Shown: positions 7,917-17,524, counted from the first letter of the stretch. The stretch is 22,398 nt of DNA from Gracilaria caudata (GCA_030374735.1 JASCIV010000373.1:1-22398), one strand, 5' to 3'. The notes: generated by a model from the letters alone, not told the origin. Program-made: numbers and translations.

Positions 7917-9158
7917 TCAGTCAACTTTGAGCTCCATATCACGAGAGCCGCTTTCAACTTCATGAGAAAACGCTGGCAAACCACGAATCGAAAACAGCCT
8001 CTCTTCCCCGGACACTTTTGCCTGTTCTCCTTTTGACGTACCACTTATACCCCACAACAAATTCTTCACACCGATGGCAAACTCGATAAACGCAAGAATG
8101 ATCGCGCCCTCAGCAAGCTGCCTCAGTGCCTCATAATGAACCTGATCAAGATTGTCATGATTTCGCGCTATGATAATCAAAATGACGACCAGCAATGGCA
8201 GCACAACGAGGTGCTCCGCGATCAGCAATGCTTTGTGGAGATGAGAAGCAGTTCTGTCTTCCTGTTTGCAGAAGTTCTTGTCCGTACCGACGATGGCGTT
8301 ACCAACATGAAGAGGTCCGCGCTCCAGAAGCACTTGCACGTGATGAGCATCATTCGGGACAGGTACGGAATTGTCCAGTAACGCAGAAGCGACGTACTCA
8401 TCTAACGCGCGATCGGTACTCTCAAAGTGACGGTACCAGACCTTGGTACCCGTATGCTGCTCGTCAATCCACTGTTCCGGACGCCATAGATAGCGAAGAC
8501 CAGCAAAGTAACTGGGTCCTTCTTCGCCGCAATCGGAAAGCAACATGATTACTACAAGCGAGCCGCTAATCGCAACGGTCCAGCCAGCGGCGAAAGCCAT
8601 AACACCATGGCCGAGGGATGGTTCATTCTGAATCGCGGATAGCGCCTCCTCGACTGTGACAGCATCGGCTCGAAACCACCAGCGAAAGCGCCAGCCTATG
8701 AGGATGACTGACAGAATCAACGACACAGTGAGAGGCACAATCTCCAGCACTGCAAATCTGGAACCCAAATTTGAAACCGGGATCCACGAGATTCGACTTT
8801 TTGTCACAACTGCCAGCGTGAAGTACAGCTCAGAGAAAGTCTGTAACACGCCCGCAGCAAACAGACAGGGCGCCACAAACTGCAAACTTGGAAACGCAGC
8901 GTCAAACGCATCACGCAGCTCCAAGAACGACAGTAGTTCCGATAAAAACAAGGCGATGGTTTCCACCATCTCAAACGCTAACAAGATGTTCATCTTCCTC
9001 CTGGATAAGCGGCATGAATCAACAGATTCGAGGCACAAGACGCCCTGCAAGGCGGCCAAGACGAAAGCAAGCGCCGCCAACAACGTGGGGAGAGAGTCGA
9101 GCTCGTCGACGACAGTTCCGAAGCCGCCGAGCGGATCCCCCGGCTGCACGCTCGCCAT
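7917..9158 (-). CDS. Polytopic membrane protein of unknown function
   Basis: A 413-residue protein starting at an ATG. Hydrophobic segments lie at about 23-43, 56-79, 90-117, 135-157, 185-207, 310-331 and 347-370, giving seven likely helices. Helices 5 and 6 are separated by a hydrophilic loop of about 100 residues (208-309) containing charged and aromatic residues but no motif I recognise. The C-terminal 40 residues are charged. There is no cleavable signal peptide and no plastid-type presequence. The length and coherent hydrophobic pattern make it a real gene. I cannot assign a family: the helix count resembles GPCR-like and many transporter-like proteins, but no diagnostic residues of either are visible. 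Confidence 0.8.
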   Translation of the reverse strand: MASVQPGDPLGGFGTVVDELDSLPTLLAALAFVLAALQGVLCLESVDSCRLSRRKMNILLAFEMVETIALFLSELLSFLELRDAFDAAFPSLQFVAPCLFAAGVLQTFSELYFTLAVVTKSRISWIPVSNLGSRFAVLEIVPLTVSLILSVILIGWRFRWWFRADAVTVEEALSAIQNEPSLGHGVMAFAAGWTVAISGSLVVIMLLSDCGEEGPSYFAGLRYLWRPEQWIDEQHTGTKVWYRHFESTDRALDEYVASALLDNSVPVPNDAHHVQVLLERGPLHVGNAIVGTDKNFCKQEDRTASHLHKALLIAEHLVVLPLLVVILIIIARNHDNLDQVHYEALRQLAEGAIILAFIEFAIGVKNLLWGISGTSKGEQAKVSGEERLFSIRGLPAFSHEVESGSRDMELKVD

Positions 9159-10117
9159 GACGACTAAACGAAAAAGAAAGTGGGCTTGACATGGGGGTAA
9201 TCATCATGATGACGGCTATAAGGGGAACGCTAACCTCTTTGCATTGGACGAGACGGCGCAAGCGCTGGATGGGCAACGATGCAGCACGGAGCGCAGAATC
9301 TGCGTGTGTAGCAATCCATTGTTACTCCATATGGTCAATTCAGGTGACATGATGTTATGCACATGGCTGAAAAGCTGGCGTTACGAGCTTCCTATTGATG
9401 TCACTACGACATTATACTTTGCTCAAAGGAACCAGCAATTTTGAGTACAATTTTATTTTATGACGTCCACAGTCGTCCAAAAATAAACACGTTACAGTTC
9501 AGAGTTAAAGCGCAAAAGATTTTTGGGTGCCTCCGTCCTCAAGGGCCGTTTTACGAGGTCGAAATTTGTTCGTGGCTCCATTTAATGGAGCCGAGAAGTC
9601 CATTTTACAATCTGTTAACTCTCAGTAAAAGCTAACGAGTAGTTCTAAATGTTTCGTTTTCAGGTCCAAATGGCCCAGAATGAAGTATTTTGACCATTTC
9701 TCGTGTTCCGCGTTTTGACCACATGGAGTTTTTAAAAGTGGATTGCTACACAGATTGCAGCGCTGCGTACGCCAAACAGCAAGCACTGTCACCCTCACCC
9801 TCAGAAGTTCTCTCCGAACCGCGTGCAGAGCCGAATGTATCGCCTCGCCGCGGCACTGTTGGCACTTGTCAATTCGAACGACTTAGATACGTCGGGGGTC
9901 CTAGACGTTTAGTTGGTAAGCAACGATTGCATCGTAAACATAAGCTGAACGCAAGTGATGAAATGACATTTGAAGCGCTGTGAAGCGCACCGTTATCAAT
10001 CGCAGACCACAGAAACTTCTTGAACATATATGCGTCCATGGCAGTCAAACGTGTGCTTCATGGGAAAGGTTGTCTTATCTTCCCAGATTGCGGACACGAG
10101 AATTTATATTCGTCTTC
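9159..10117. other. Spacer with hairpin and weak ORF
   Basis: About 960 bp holding the 5' side of the membrane-protein gene and the 3' side of the prenylcysteine oxidase gene. It contains a perfect hairpin (9574-9592). An AATAAA lies at 9482-9487 on the plus strand. A weak 86-codon plus-strand frame runs from an ATG at 9723 to 9983; it is Ser/Arg-rich with no recognisable domain and I do not count it as a gene. Confidence 0.45.
9574..9592. repeat. Perfect 9-bp palindrome with single central base
   Basis: GGCTCCATT at 9574-9582 is complementary to AATGGAGCC at 9584-9592 with one T between. This geometry suits a dimeric DNA-binding site or cruciform better than an RNA hairpin. Confidence 0.75.
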
Positions 10118-11557
10118 TCAGAGTTCTTCCTTTGCTTCTGCCTCTGGCTGTTGTGCGAACTCGAGTTTCAGCTTTTCTCTAACCAGAGCAGCAGCATTCG
10201 CACCAGATACGGCGCTCATCTCCATTGCAGAGCCGGCAGATTCCAAGGGAGAGGTGTAAATGAATGCGCCCTTTTCGTCCAAGTCAAAGCTTGTGAACTT
10301 CTCTGGCGGTGAAAACTTTGGGTACGCCATCCACGGGTAAGAGGCCAAAACTTCAGAGCCTTCTTCAAACACTCTTTCAAGGTGCTGTTCTGTGAGGTTC
10401 ATTCTGCTAAACACTTTGAAAACCGGTTTATCATTGCCAGTTGCGGCTTGAGAAAGTCCAATAGATGTGAAAGAATCGTTAACGAGGTTGGTGCTCAGGA
10501 TGGAAGTCGGCGGGTCGGGACCAAAAGTAGCTTCATTCAAATGGCCTCGCACAAATGTCGTGACGGTGAGCTGAAACTTCCTGTTTCTGTGCGCTCGCTT
10601 CGCAATTCGGTCTGGCAACTCTATGGACATCAGTTCTAATGGGGCCGCAAGCACTACAGCGTCACACTCCCATTTTCGACCTCCACTGCTCAGTACGTAA
10701 TGATTGGTTTCAACCTCTACTCTTTCAATTTCAACCTCCAAACACACTTCGGCACCTGACTCCTCCAAGAGGCCTTCAACAACCTGATAATTTCCACCTT
10801 TAACAGCCCACAAATCCTGACCTGTGCCAGCTAGGGCAACGGCGCCGGACATTCCATTCATGTCATGGACATCTTGGCCGTAGTTCACGCGAGTAATGGC
10901 ACCAATCATTTCTTCGATGTAGCGCTCTCCGAATACCTTCGCTGCTTCAGAAGCGAAAGAGACTTGCGTGAGATTGAATAGATCCCCTGTTTGGTCCAAC
11001 AAACTCTCTACGTCTGGATGAGGCATCCAAACACCGCCAACTCCTTCTTTGGGGTATAGTTTCACATATTTATCAAGTAGCTTACGCACGTACTTCTTGG
11101 TTGCTGTAACTGAAAACCCATATCGGCGAAATACAGAGTAGAGATTTTTGGCTTTGGAAGAATGAGACCGATACACAAAAGATGTTCCATTCCAAAGACC
11201 CATACTCCCGAAGGTTTTTGTGTATCTAGTCAAATTTAAAGTATCAACGAAGTAAGACATCATCTGATTCTCGGCAGCAATAATGGATGCTCCAGCTTCA
11301 ATCGGAGGGGTATTGGGCAGTCTAAGCACCTCCATTCGACCCCCAACGCGTGACTGTTTCTCAAAGACTGTGATAGATATTGATGAGAGCCGAGAAAGAA
11401 AGTATGCAGCTGTGGAGCCAGATATTCCGGCACCAATCACGCATACGTGAGTACCAAAGCTTTCAGAGGCGCTGCTGAAGTTCAGAACCTGAGATACAAG
11501 TGTAACGATCGTCAGGAATAGCACTGAACGAATATTGTTAGATAGAGACGGAGTCAT
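10118..11557 (-). CDS. Prenylcysteine oxidase / lyase (PCYOX1, plant FCLY type)
   Basis: A 479-residue flavoprotein. Residues 11-30 form a signal peptide. The FAD dinucleotide fold follows: VIGAGISGSTAAYFL at 40-54 (GxGxxG) and the strand-2 acidic residue in VFEKQSRVGGRM at 64-75. EAGASIIAAENQ at 87-98 is the conserved segment after the FAD motifs in this family. Several NxS/T sites suggest glycosylation in the secretory route or a vacuole/lysosome-like compartment. The length agrees with human (505) and plant (about 500) enzymes. The reaction is oxidative cleavage of the thioether of farnesyl- or geranylgeranyl-cysteine, giving cysteine, a prenyl aldehyde and H2O2, in turnover of prenylated proteins. 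The gene is divergent from pebA with a 613-bp shared spacer. The C-terminal tail is Ala/Glu-rich. Confidence 0.92.
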   Translation of the reverse strand: MTPSLSNNIRSVLFLTIVTLVSQVLNFSSASESFGTHVCVIGAGISGSTAAYFLSRLSSISITVFEKQSRVGGRMEVLRLPNTPPIEAGASIIAAENQMMSYFVDTLNLTRYTKTFGSMGLWNGTSFVYRSHSSKAKNLYSVFRRYGFSVTATKKYVRKLLDKYVKLYPKEGVGGVWMPHPDVESLLDQTGDLFNLTQVSFASEAAKVFGERYIEEMIGAITRVNYGQDVHDMNGMSGAVALAGTGQDLWAVKGGNYQVVEGLLEESGAEVCLEVEIERVEVETNHYVLSSGGRKWECDAVVLAAPLELMSIELPDRIAKRAHRNRKFQLTVTTFVRGHLNEATFGPDPPTSILSTNLVNDSFTSIGLSQAATGNDKPVFKVFSRMNLTEQHLERVFEEGSEVLASYPWMAYPKFSPPEKFTSFDLDEKGAFIYTSPLESAGSAMEMSAVSGANAAALVREKLKLEFAQQPEAEAKEEL

Positions 11558-12170
11558 TTTGAAGATTTCTTCTATCGACTTCGAGAAGAGATAGACTGCA
11601 GGGCAAGTGAGATTCGGCGATCACTGAAGTCAAATGAGGTTTATGGGCCAAATCCCTATTCATGTCTTCCGATCCCGCTGATCACACCTTTCGATGAGGT
11701 TCAACCCGCTACGTTATCCTTAAATGTGAAGGACACGGAGGAGTGTGCGTGAGGTGCACTTCAGCGGCAGTTGTAGCGATCGATTCTCATGTAACTTATC
11801 TTGCCCCTCAGGGCCAACATACAAGGGTAGTTCTTGTGACCGAGCTCCCGAATCACGGCTTGCCACGTGTTCGTGAGGCCGAGATCCGCTCTCGCGTACC
11901 GCTCCACCTTGCCTGGGTAGAACGATACCTTCAGGTTTGTGTTTCCGTACAATTGTAAGCTTTAGAAGGCCAGCTCTCTTGCACCTCCACACCCATGCAA
12001 CCCAAGGTAGCTTTCCATCGTCAATTTGTTACGCAATTCGTTTATCGCGTATAAATAGTGGTAAACTGTTGCCCCGTGTTGGTGTTGAATCCACTGGCCT
12101 CTCAATAATCGCACCGTATTCGTCTTCTCTCTCTCTCTTCATCTTCAAAAGCGAAGGATTTCACTCAATT
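11558..12170. promoter_or_regulatory. Divergent promoter region between prenylcysteine oxidase and pebA
   Basis: A single 613-bp spacer feeds both genes. Towards pebA it carries a G-box (GCCACGTGTT, core 11864-11869), a TATA box (12050-12057) and a CT-rich leader (12121-12140) directly before the ATG. No TATA box is evident towards the oxidase. The frame of pebA stays open upstream to 11937 but without any ATG, which is coincidental. Confidence 0.6.
12050..12057 (+). promoter_or_regulatory. TATA box of pebA
   Basis: TATAAATA lies 114 bp upstream of the pebA ATG. A start of transcription about 30 bp downstream would give a leader of about 85-90 nt, rich in CT. This placement independently supports the ATG at 12171. 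Confidence 0.65.
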
Positions 12171-13115
12171 ATGGGGGTGGCTGGCTTCGTTGGCTCTTCT
12201 CTCTCACTCTCTCTCTCCCAGCTTAACGGTATTCCAATACAGAGAACCTCGAGTGCACGACCAAGCGTATATCCCGGGTTTTGTCGCATACGAGCCAGCG
12301 CCGCGGCAGCGAAACAAATCTTGAGCACGGAGAGGGCTGCTAAGCTTCCCTGGGATGGTACGATCTCAGACTGCGGTTGCCCACTTTTCTTCATGCCATT
12401 TCTGGAACATCAACTGTCTGTTATGAAGGATTTGCCGGAACTTTGTGATCTTCCCTTCGCAGAGGATCTTTCGTACAAGCAATCTACGAAACGCGCTGCG
12501 CGAATAGAGAGTTGGGCATGGCAAAGCAAACATTTTCGTAAGATTCGTGCAACTTATATTGATGCAGGTTATAATGCACAGGTGTTCAATTCGGTCTGGT
12601 ACCCGAATCCAGCATACGAACATCCTCTTCTGGGTATTGACTTTCTCTCTTTTGGGAAGAAGAAGGTGCTTTGCATTATGGACTTCCAACCATTAACTCA
12701 AGAGAAGGAGTATTTGGACAAGTATTGCGCGAGATTGAAAGGTATCAAGGAACAGTACGAAGGGTTAAGTGGAACAATGTCCGACCGTTTCTATGACGAG
12801 GCTCAGTTCTTTTCAAGACAACTAGTTTTTGCAAAGTTTGACCATCATGAACCAATTACTACACAATTGCTCCCTGCGTTCAAGGAATATGTAGCGCAGT
12901 ACGTTGAAATGATTTTTGAGGCAGTGCCGGACGATAGTGAGAACAGTATTAATCGAGTGCTTCAGCTCCACAAAGAGTATGACCAATATTCTGCAGATAG
13001 AGATCCCGCTGTTGGCTTGTTCAGCACATACTGGGGCAAACAGTGGGCAGAACAGTTTACTCATGAGTTCCTGTTCAGTGATTCTGAGCCAAAGCCTGAG
13101 GAGGCGAGAGCGTAG
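12171..13115 (+). CDS. pebA: 15,16-dihydrobiliverdin:ferredoxin oxidoreductase, plastid precursor
   Basis: A 314-residue protein from the first ATG in the frame. Residues 1 to about 45 are a Ser/Arg-rich transit peptide beginning MGVAGFVGSS, with Phe near the start as in red-algal plastid precursors. The rest is a ferredoxin-dependent bilin reductase. VFNSVWYPNPAYEHPLLGID (138-157), IMDFQPLTQEKEYLDKY (169-185) and YSADRDPAVGLF (273-284) match PebA more closely than PebB, PcyA or HY2. The conserved acidic residues Asp171 (MDFQPL) and Asp278 (DRDP), implicated in substrate protonation across the family, are present. It reduces biliverdin IX-alpha at the 15,16 double bond with electrons from ferredoxin, and the product passes to PebB to form phycoerythrobilin for phycoerythrin. 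PebB is not in the window. It is transcribed from a TATA promoter, divergent from prenylcysteine oxidase. Confidence 0.93.
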   Translation: MGVAGFVGSSLSLSLSQLNGIPIQRTSSARPSVYPGFCRIRASAAAAKQILSTERAAKLPWDGTISDCGCPLFFMPFLEHQLSVMKDLPELCDLPFAEDLSYKQSTKRAARIESWAWQSKHFRKIRATYIDAGYNAQVFNSVWYPNPAYEHPLLGIDFLSFGKKKVLCIMDFQPLTQEKEYLDKYCARLKGIKEQYEGLSGTMSDRFYDEAQFFSRQLVFAKFDHHEPITTQLLPAFKEYVAQYVEMIFEAVPDDSENSINRVLQLHKEYDQYSADRDPAVGLFSTYWGKQWAEQFTHEFLFSDSEPKPEEARA

Positions 13116-13156
13116 TACCTGATAGTACAATCGTTCGTGGTTGGACACTGCTGAGG

Positions 13157-13162
13157 AATAAA
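13157..13162 (+). terminator. Candidate polyadenylation signal of pebA
   Basis: AATAAA begins 42 bp after the pebA stop codon. Its use in this organism is inferred from the general eukaryotic signal; the other genes here do not show an equally clear one. Confidence 0.4.
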
Positions 13163-13976
13163 TGTGCCCTAAGTACGAAGGCAAGTTTCCACAAGTCCGG
13201 TCGTTTTCAAAGAGCGTAGACTGCATCTCAGAAAACCTCGGTCACACCACGAACACTGGCGAGTCTGCAAAGTGCGTTTTGACCTTTGTACATAGTTATG
13301 GGTTTCTATGTTTACACTTCGAATAGATGACCATAAACTTTGAAGAATACAATAGCCCCAGCGAACAAACCAACGTTTCTCGTAAGTTTCATATTTATCT
13401 AAGACCACATTATCAACGATCAGTGGAATAAGTGGATGCAGATTATAAACCGTTAGCAAATCGAGACGCACTGAGCAGAATAGACGGAATTCCTTCTGAT
13501 TCACAGCCCGCAACACAATCACTGATACTGAATTCACGAATTCCTACGAAACGAGATGAAATTACTTACCGAACGCATTGGTTCATCACCGAAGGTTCTC
13601 GACAGCGTGGCTTCAGTTAAGTTCGAAATCTTCTTTGATAAGTCCATTCTCGTTACAGATTTCGCCTGGTACGTCACGAACAGGAATTGATGTTCCTTCG
13701 TTTCCCTGTATTGATTAGAATCTGTTTCCCTGACTATTTACTGGTAAAACCGTTGAGGATATCCCGAATTTGGCATCGACAGGACACAAAAGGAGGTCGA
13801 GGGCTTGCGCCGGCGTACCAACTCGCCTTCACAAGTTGTACAACGCATTAATTTATTCGTTAATTTATTTCGTGATCCACGCTCCTCTGATTTTCCATCT
13901 TGGACAAGAAAAAGTCGCACATGGCATGTCCCCTCTTCGTGTGTCGCCGAAAAAGCAATGCTTTCATCTGCGGAAA

Positions 13977-14107
13977 GTATGATACCGGAGAGCCTTACCT
14001 AGCGTGAAGAAGGGGCCTTAGAACCGATGAAGTTGCTCTCGAATGAACATGGAATCTTGATTACTTGCTCGAACTCATGACGCAACGAAGCTAACATATG
14101 TTCTCAG
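13977..14107 (+). other. Candidate spliceosomal intron in the SYF1 5' leader
   Basis: It starts GTATGA and ends TTCTCAG, with AGCTAAC as a possible branch point 13 nt before the 3' end, total 131 nt. It ends 20 bp before the SYF1 ATG. The SYF1 frame has an in-frame TGA at 14122-14124, so splicing here would change only the leader. Confidence 0.35.
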
Positions 14108-14127
14108 CACATGTTCATGTTTGAACA

Positions 14128-16767
14128 ATGCAAAGCTCTGCTGAGGTACGCTCAGCTGCCACTCTAATCCATGAAGAAAACGTAATTCGAAACCCTTTCA
14201 GCCCTCGGCTCTGGCTTGACTACTTGGAACACTTATCGCGCCACACAGAAAACCCCACAAAGCTCTTCCCAGTATTTGAAAGGGCCGTTGCGGCTCTGCC
14301 GGGGAGCTACAAACTCTGGTACCGATATTCTCAAGCCTTCTGGAAATATGCTCTTGAGCACCATCCAGACCATCCATCTCGCGAAGCCGCGTTACACATA
14401 GCCCTTCGCGCTGCGCTTGCGCTACAACGATCCCCGATTCTGTGGAAGAATTATGTTTCTCAACTTGCTGCAGAGAAACGATTCACTCGTGCACGCCAAG
14501 CTGTGAATCAGTCCCTACAGTTGCTCCCCATTACTCAACATTTTCACATCTGGAACGTAGTCACGGAAGAAATCCTTAGGTCTGCTCCACCGCGAACGTG
14601 CGTTCTACTGTTACGCCGCTATGCACAGCTTGAGCCAGGTTCTGGGGTAGAAAGAATATTCCATTACATGGTCAAAGCGCGCATGTGGGATGACGCTGTC
14701 CGTCACTTGGCTATGGCTCTTTCCGATGAATCATTTGAGCCAGAAGTTGAAACTCGTGAGCAGCTCTGGAACAGACTCGGTAAAGTAGCTGCCAAGCACG
14801 GATCCTCAGTACACACAGTTGATGTACCAACACTTCTGCGGTCTGCTTTAAACGATGATTCAACGCCAAAAGGAGAATTGTGGATTTCGTTCGCTCATTA
14901 CTATACCCGCAAAGCACAATTTGATGAAGCAAGAAGCGTGTACGAGGAAGCGGTTACTTCTCTGAAAAGCGTGAAAGACTTTGCCCTCGTTTTTGATGCA
15001 TATGCTAGTTTTCAAGAGAGTCTTGTAACGGCAGCAATGGAAGAAATGGAAGCCATGAAGGAAGAAGGTGTCATAGGAAAAGAGCTCAATGACGCGGAAG
15101 AAATGCTGGAATCACTGATGGAGCACCTGGAGCTTCTAACGAAACGTCGCCCCATGCTTCTTTCTGACGTGTGGTTACGTCAGAACCCGCATAATGTGCA
15201 CGAGTGGCATAAGCGTGCTCGGATGTACAAACATGAGAAAGATGCCGTAAACGTCGTGAACACTTACACAAAGGCTATACAGACCGTTGATCCATGGAGA
15301 GCGTCGAACGGCAGATCTCACACCTTGTGGCTGGCGTTTGCAAGATACTATGAAGATGCAAAAGATCTCAAGTCCGCGAGAAGCGTTCTCGAGAAAGCAG
15401 TTGAAAACCCTGAAGCATTTAGAAGAGCAGAGGATCTTGCCGCGGTGTGGTGTGAATATGCTGAAATGGAGTTGCGATGTCTTGAACCGAAGAAAGCCAT
15501 TGATGTTCTGCGCAGAGCTGTTGAAGTGCCTGAAAAAGCCAAGCAGGAAGAATCCATGAGGGAAAAGGGTATCGCCCAAAGCAACGTAGACTCTGCTCTT
15601 GGATCTGGAGCAGGGAATGTTACAATCACTCACAAGTACGATAAACCTAGCCAAGTCTGGAATGCTTACAAATCAAGACGCGTATGGCATTTCCTTATCG
15701 ACTTGACTCATTCTTTTGCTCCAGAGAGAGAAGCTATCAAACTACAGAATCGTATGCTGGAACTTCGGATTGCTTCGCCTCAGACAATTCTGAGTGGATG
15801 CGCATACCTCGAATCGAAGCGCCTCTTCGAACAAGCATTTCGATTGTATAACATGGGATGTTCTTCTATCCCATGGCCAGACGCGTTGCAGATCTGGGTT
15901 GTATACTTGTCAAGATTCGTAAAGCGATTCAAGTCTAGTAAACTGGAAAGAGCGCGAGACTTGTTCGAGGAAGCTTTGCGTTCAGTGCCTACGACGAAGA
16001 AGGCTGGTCACGTTTTTCCTCACCCGCAGTTACGAGTTTTGTTTCTCATGTACGCAGACATGGAAGAGAAATATAGCCTTGCCAGACATTCACTCAAAGT
16101 ACTCGCGAGGGCATGTCGAGAAGTTCAGGAAGAAGACCGTCCTGATATGTATCGGCACTACATTGTTAAGATGACATCGTTGTTCGGCGTGACCAAGACA
16201 AGGCCTGTCTACGAAGAAGCCATGTCTTCGCTGAGAAACACAACCGAGGTGATTGAGTTTGCCACTCGATACGCCACGATGGAGGCGAGAATAGGCGAGT
16301 TCGATAGAGCAAGGGCCATATTTGCTCAGACCTGCCACATCGTGGATACAAGAGCAAGAGGGATTTATGAAATGTTCTGGAAGACGTGGAATGAGTTTGA
16401 ACTTGCACGCGGTTCGGAAGACACGTATACCGCCATGCTTCGACACAAAAGGGACGTGCAGATGAATAGCAGAGGTGTCCCTGCCGACCTGGAGATCTTG
16501 TTGGACAGCGAAGAAGGAATTCGAAACATGGTGATCGAGAGCAGGAGTCAAGCAAATGGGATGAATGAAAACAGAGAAAGGATGAATCAGGAATCGTTGG
16601 CTGATTCGGCAGGACGACAGCAAGGCAATGACAAAGACGAAGCAGGAGAAGCAAGTTCGTTTAGGAATGATTCGGATGAAATCAACGCAAACAAGCACAA
16701 GGCGAAAGACAACGTCAACAACGTGATCGACGAAGAAATAGATGTTGATGTGGACGTTCTGGAATGA
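14128..16767 (+). CDS. SYF1: Pre-mRNA splicing factor SYF1 / XAB2 (HAT-repeat protein of the NineTeen complex)
   Basis: An 879-residue protein, close to human XAB2 (855). The start is the first ATG after an in-frame TGA at 14122. From residue about 20 to 790 it is built of HAT/TPR-like helical repeats with the W-x-x-Y/W and P patterns of this family. Strongly matching segments include LPGSYKLWYRYS (57-68), LLPITQHFHIW (132-142), LRQNPHNVHEWHKR (350-363), TLWLAFARYYED and KLERARDLFEEAL. The last 90 residues are low-complexity, rich in Asn, Glu and Asp, ending in an Asp/Val repeat. SYF1 is an arch-shaped scaffold of the NTC in activated and catalytic spliceosomes; the animal protein also links transcription and DNA repair. 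The gene appears intronless in its coding part. A spliceosome component in an intron-poor genome fits with retained splicing. Confidence 0.95.
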   Translation: MQSSAEVRSAATLIHEENVIRNPFSPRLWLDYLEHLSRHTENPTKLFPVFERAVAALPGSYKLWYRYSQAFWKYALEHHPDHPSREAALHIALRAALALQRSPILWKNYVSQLAAEKRFTRARQAVNQSLQLLPITQHFHIWNVVTEEILRSAPPRTCVLLLRRYAQLEPGSGVERIFHYMVKARMWDDAVRHLAMALSDESFEPEVETREQLWNRLGKVAAKHGSSVHTVDVPTLLRSALNDDSTPKGELWISFAHYYTRKAQFDEARSVYEEAVTSLKSVKDFALVFDAYASFQESLVTAAMEEMEAMKEEGVIGKELNDAEEMLESLMEHLELLTKRRPMLLSDVWLRQNPHNVHEWHKRARMYKHEKDAVNVVNTYTKAIQTVDPWRASNGRSHTLWLAFARYYEDAKDLKSARSVLEKAVENPEAFRRAEDLAAVWCEYAEMELRCLEPKKAIDVLRRAVEVPEKAKQEESMREKGIAQSNVDSALGSGAGNVTITHKYDKPSQVWNAYKSRRVWHFLIDLTHSFAPEREAIKLQNRMLELRIASPQTILSGCAYLESKRLFEQAFRLYNMGCSSIPWPDALQIWVVYLSRFVKRFKSSKLERARDLFEEALRSVPTTKKAGHVFPHPQLRVLFLMYADMEEKYSLARHSLKVLARACREVQEEDRPDMYRHYIVKMTSLFGVTKTRPVYEEAMSSLRNTTEVIEFATRYATMEARIGEFDRARAIFAQTCHIVDTRARGIYEMFWKTWNEFELARGSEDTYTAMLRHKRDVQMNSRGVPADLEILLDSEEGIRNMVIESRSQANGMNENRERMNQESLADSAGRQQGNDKDEAGEASSFRNDSDEINANKHKAKDNVNNVIDEEIDVDVDVLE

Positions 16768-16775
16768 CAGGTCAT

Positions 16776-16795
16776 ACACAGTAATTTGCCTGTGT
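16776..16795. repeat. Short hairpin just after the SYF1 stop
   Basis: ACACAG at 16776-16781 pairs with CTGTGT at 16790-16795 across 8 nt, starting 9 nt after the stop codon. Its arms are short, so it may be chance or a 3'-UTR structure. Confidence 0.4.
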
Positions 16796-16918
16796 CTGCA
16801 ATATACACGCGAGCGGAGGCCAGCACGAATGCGGGTACAGCAAAATTGTCAATGGCGGCTTTGCTGAGGTTGGTATTCTGTCGGTTGTAAAGAATCGGAG
16901 CATGAGCCCCGGGAAGAG

Positions 16919-16967
16919 GTATGACAAAGTGCTAACAAGTTATTTGTGTAACTTCTAACTTGTGCAG
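16919..16967 (+). other. Candidate 49-nt intron
   Basis: GTATGA at the left, two CTAAC elements (16932-16936 and 16954-16958), and TTGTGCAG at the right; the second CTAAC is 9 nt from the 3' end. The donor hexamer is the same as in the candidate SYF1 leader intron. The flanks do not form a clear protein, so it would lie in an untranslated or noncoding transcript. Confidence 0.3.
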
Positions 16968-17524
16968 CGACGGAGCGCAGTGCAGGAGCAGACAGGAGGG
17001 GTGATGAATTGTCAGCATTTGTTACGAGCTTGAAGCGCTACTAGACAAGAGAACATGCCCTCAGTGTAAAACAGCTAATTGTCTTGAAATCCGCATAACG
17101 AGAGTTAAGAGCTCCAGTCTCGGTCGAAATCTAACAGTCATCAAAGGTGCAGGTGGTGCATCGCATCTCATGAGAAACATACCTTTTCTTGTTGTCACAA
17201 ATACTCGTTAGCCAACAAGCGACTGATAGCAAACAGAACGACCAGTACCCAAATGTGAAACGAGTGTCAAAATTAGAAGTCAGGAAAATACCAATGGCAA
17301 GTTCATCGAAGAGATTGGGCGTGTATCCAACATTTTGCGCTGGTCCCCACTCGGTTTCCGGTTTCGGAGCGTGCTTAGGATGTTGATCACAAGCGCATTT
17401 CTACATAAGGTGGCACAATGAAAGCCAAAGTTACATCAGACGGCCCGTAAGGCGTGGCTCAAGGGCAATACGTCATCAAAGAGTGAAACCGCGCGAAAAG
17501 TGCACACATGATGGAAGAGTATGC

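Larger units (their letters stand above)
13116..14127. other. Spacer between pebA and SYF1
   Basis: About 1 kb holding the pebA 3' region and the SYF1 promoter and leader. A 122-codon minus-strand frame (13169-13537) has no ATG and no recognisable domain. A candidate intron in the SYF1 leader is listed separately. Two ATGs at 14111 and 14117 lie just before the SYF1 ATG in a shared, different frame that runs on into the gene and could act as upstream starts. Confidence 0.5.
16768..17524. other. Gene-poor stretch after SYF1
   Basis: About 750 bp with no convincing coding frame. It holds the SYF1 3' region and a 49-nt intron-like sequence at 16919-16967. Nothing else is supported. Confidence 0.4.

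Noticed and set aside
11937..12170. 78-codon N-terminal extension of PebA
   Set aside because: It would start at TTG and run through the TATA box and CT leader; the first ATG is at 12171.
13169..13537. 122-codon minus-strand ORF between pebA and SYF1
   Set aside because: It contains no usable ATG and no recognised domain; its length is within chance for this AT-rich spacer.
16090..16779. 229-codon minus-strand ORF inside SYF1
   Set aside because: It is a shadow of the well-supported SYF1 coding sequence on the opposite strand.
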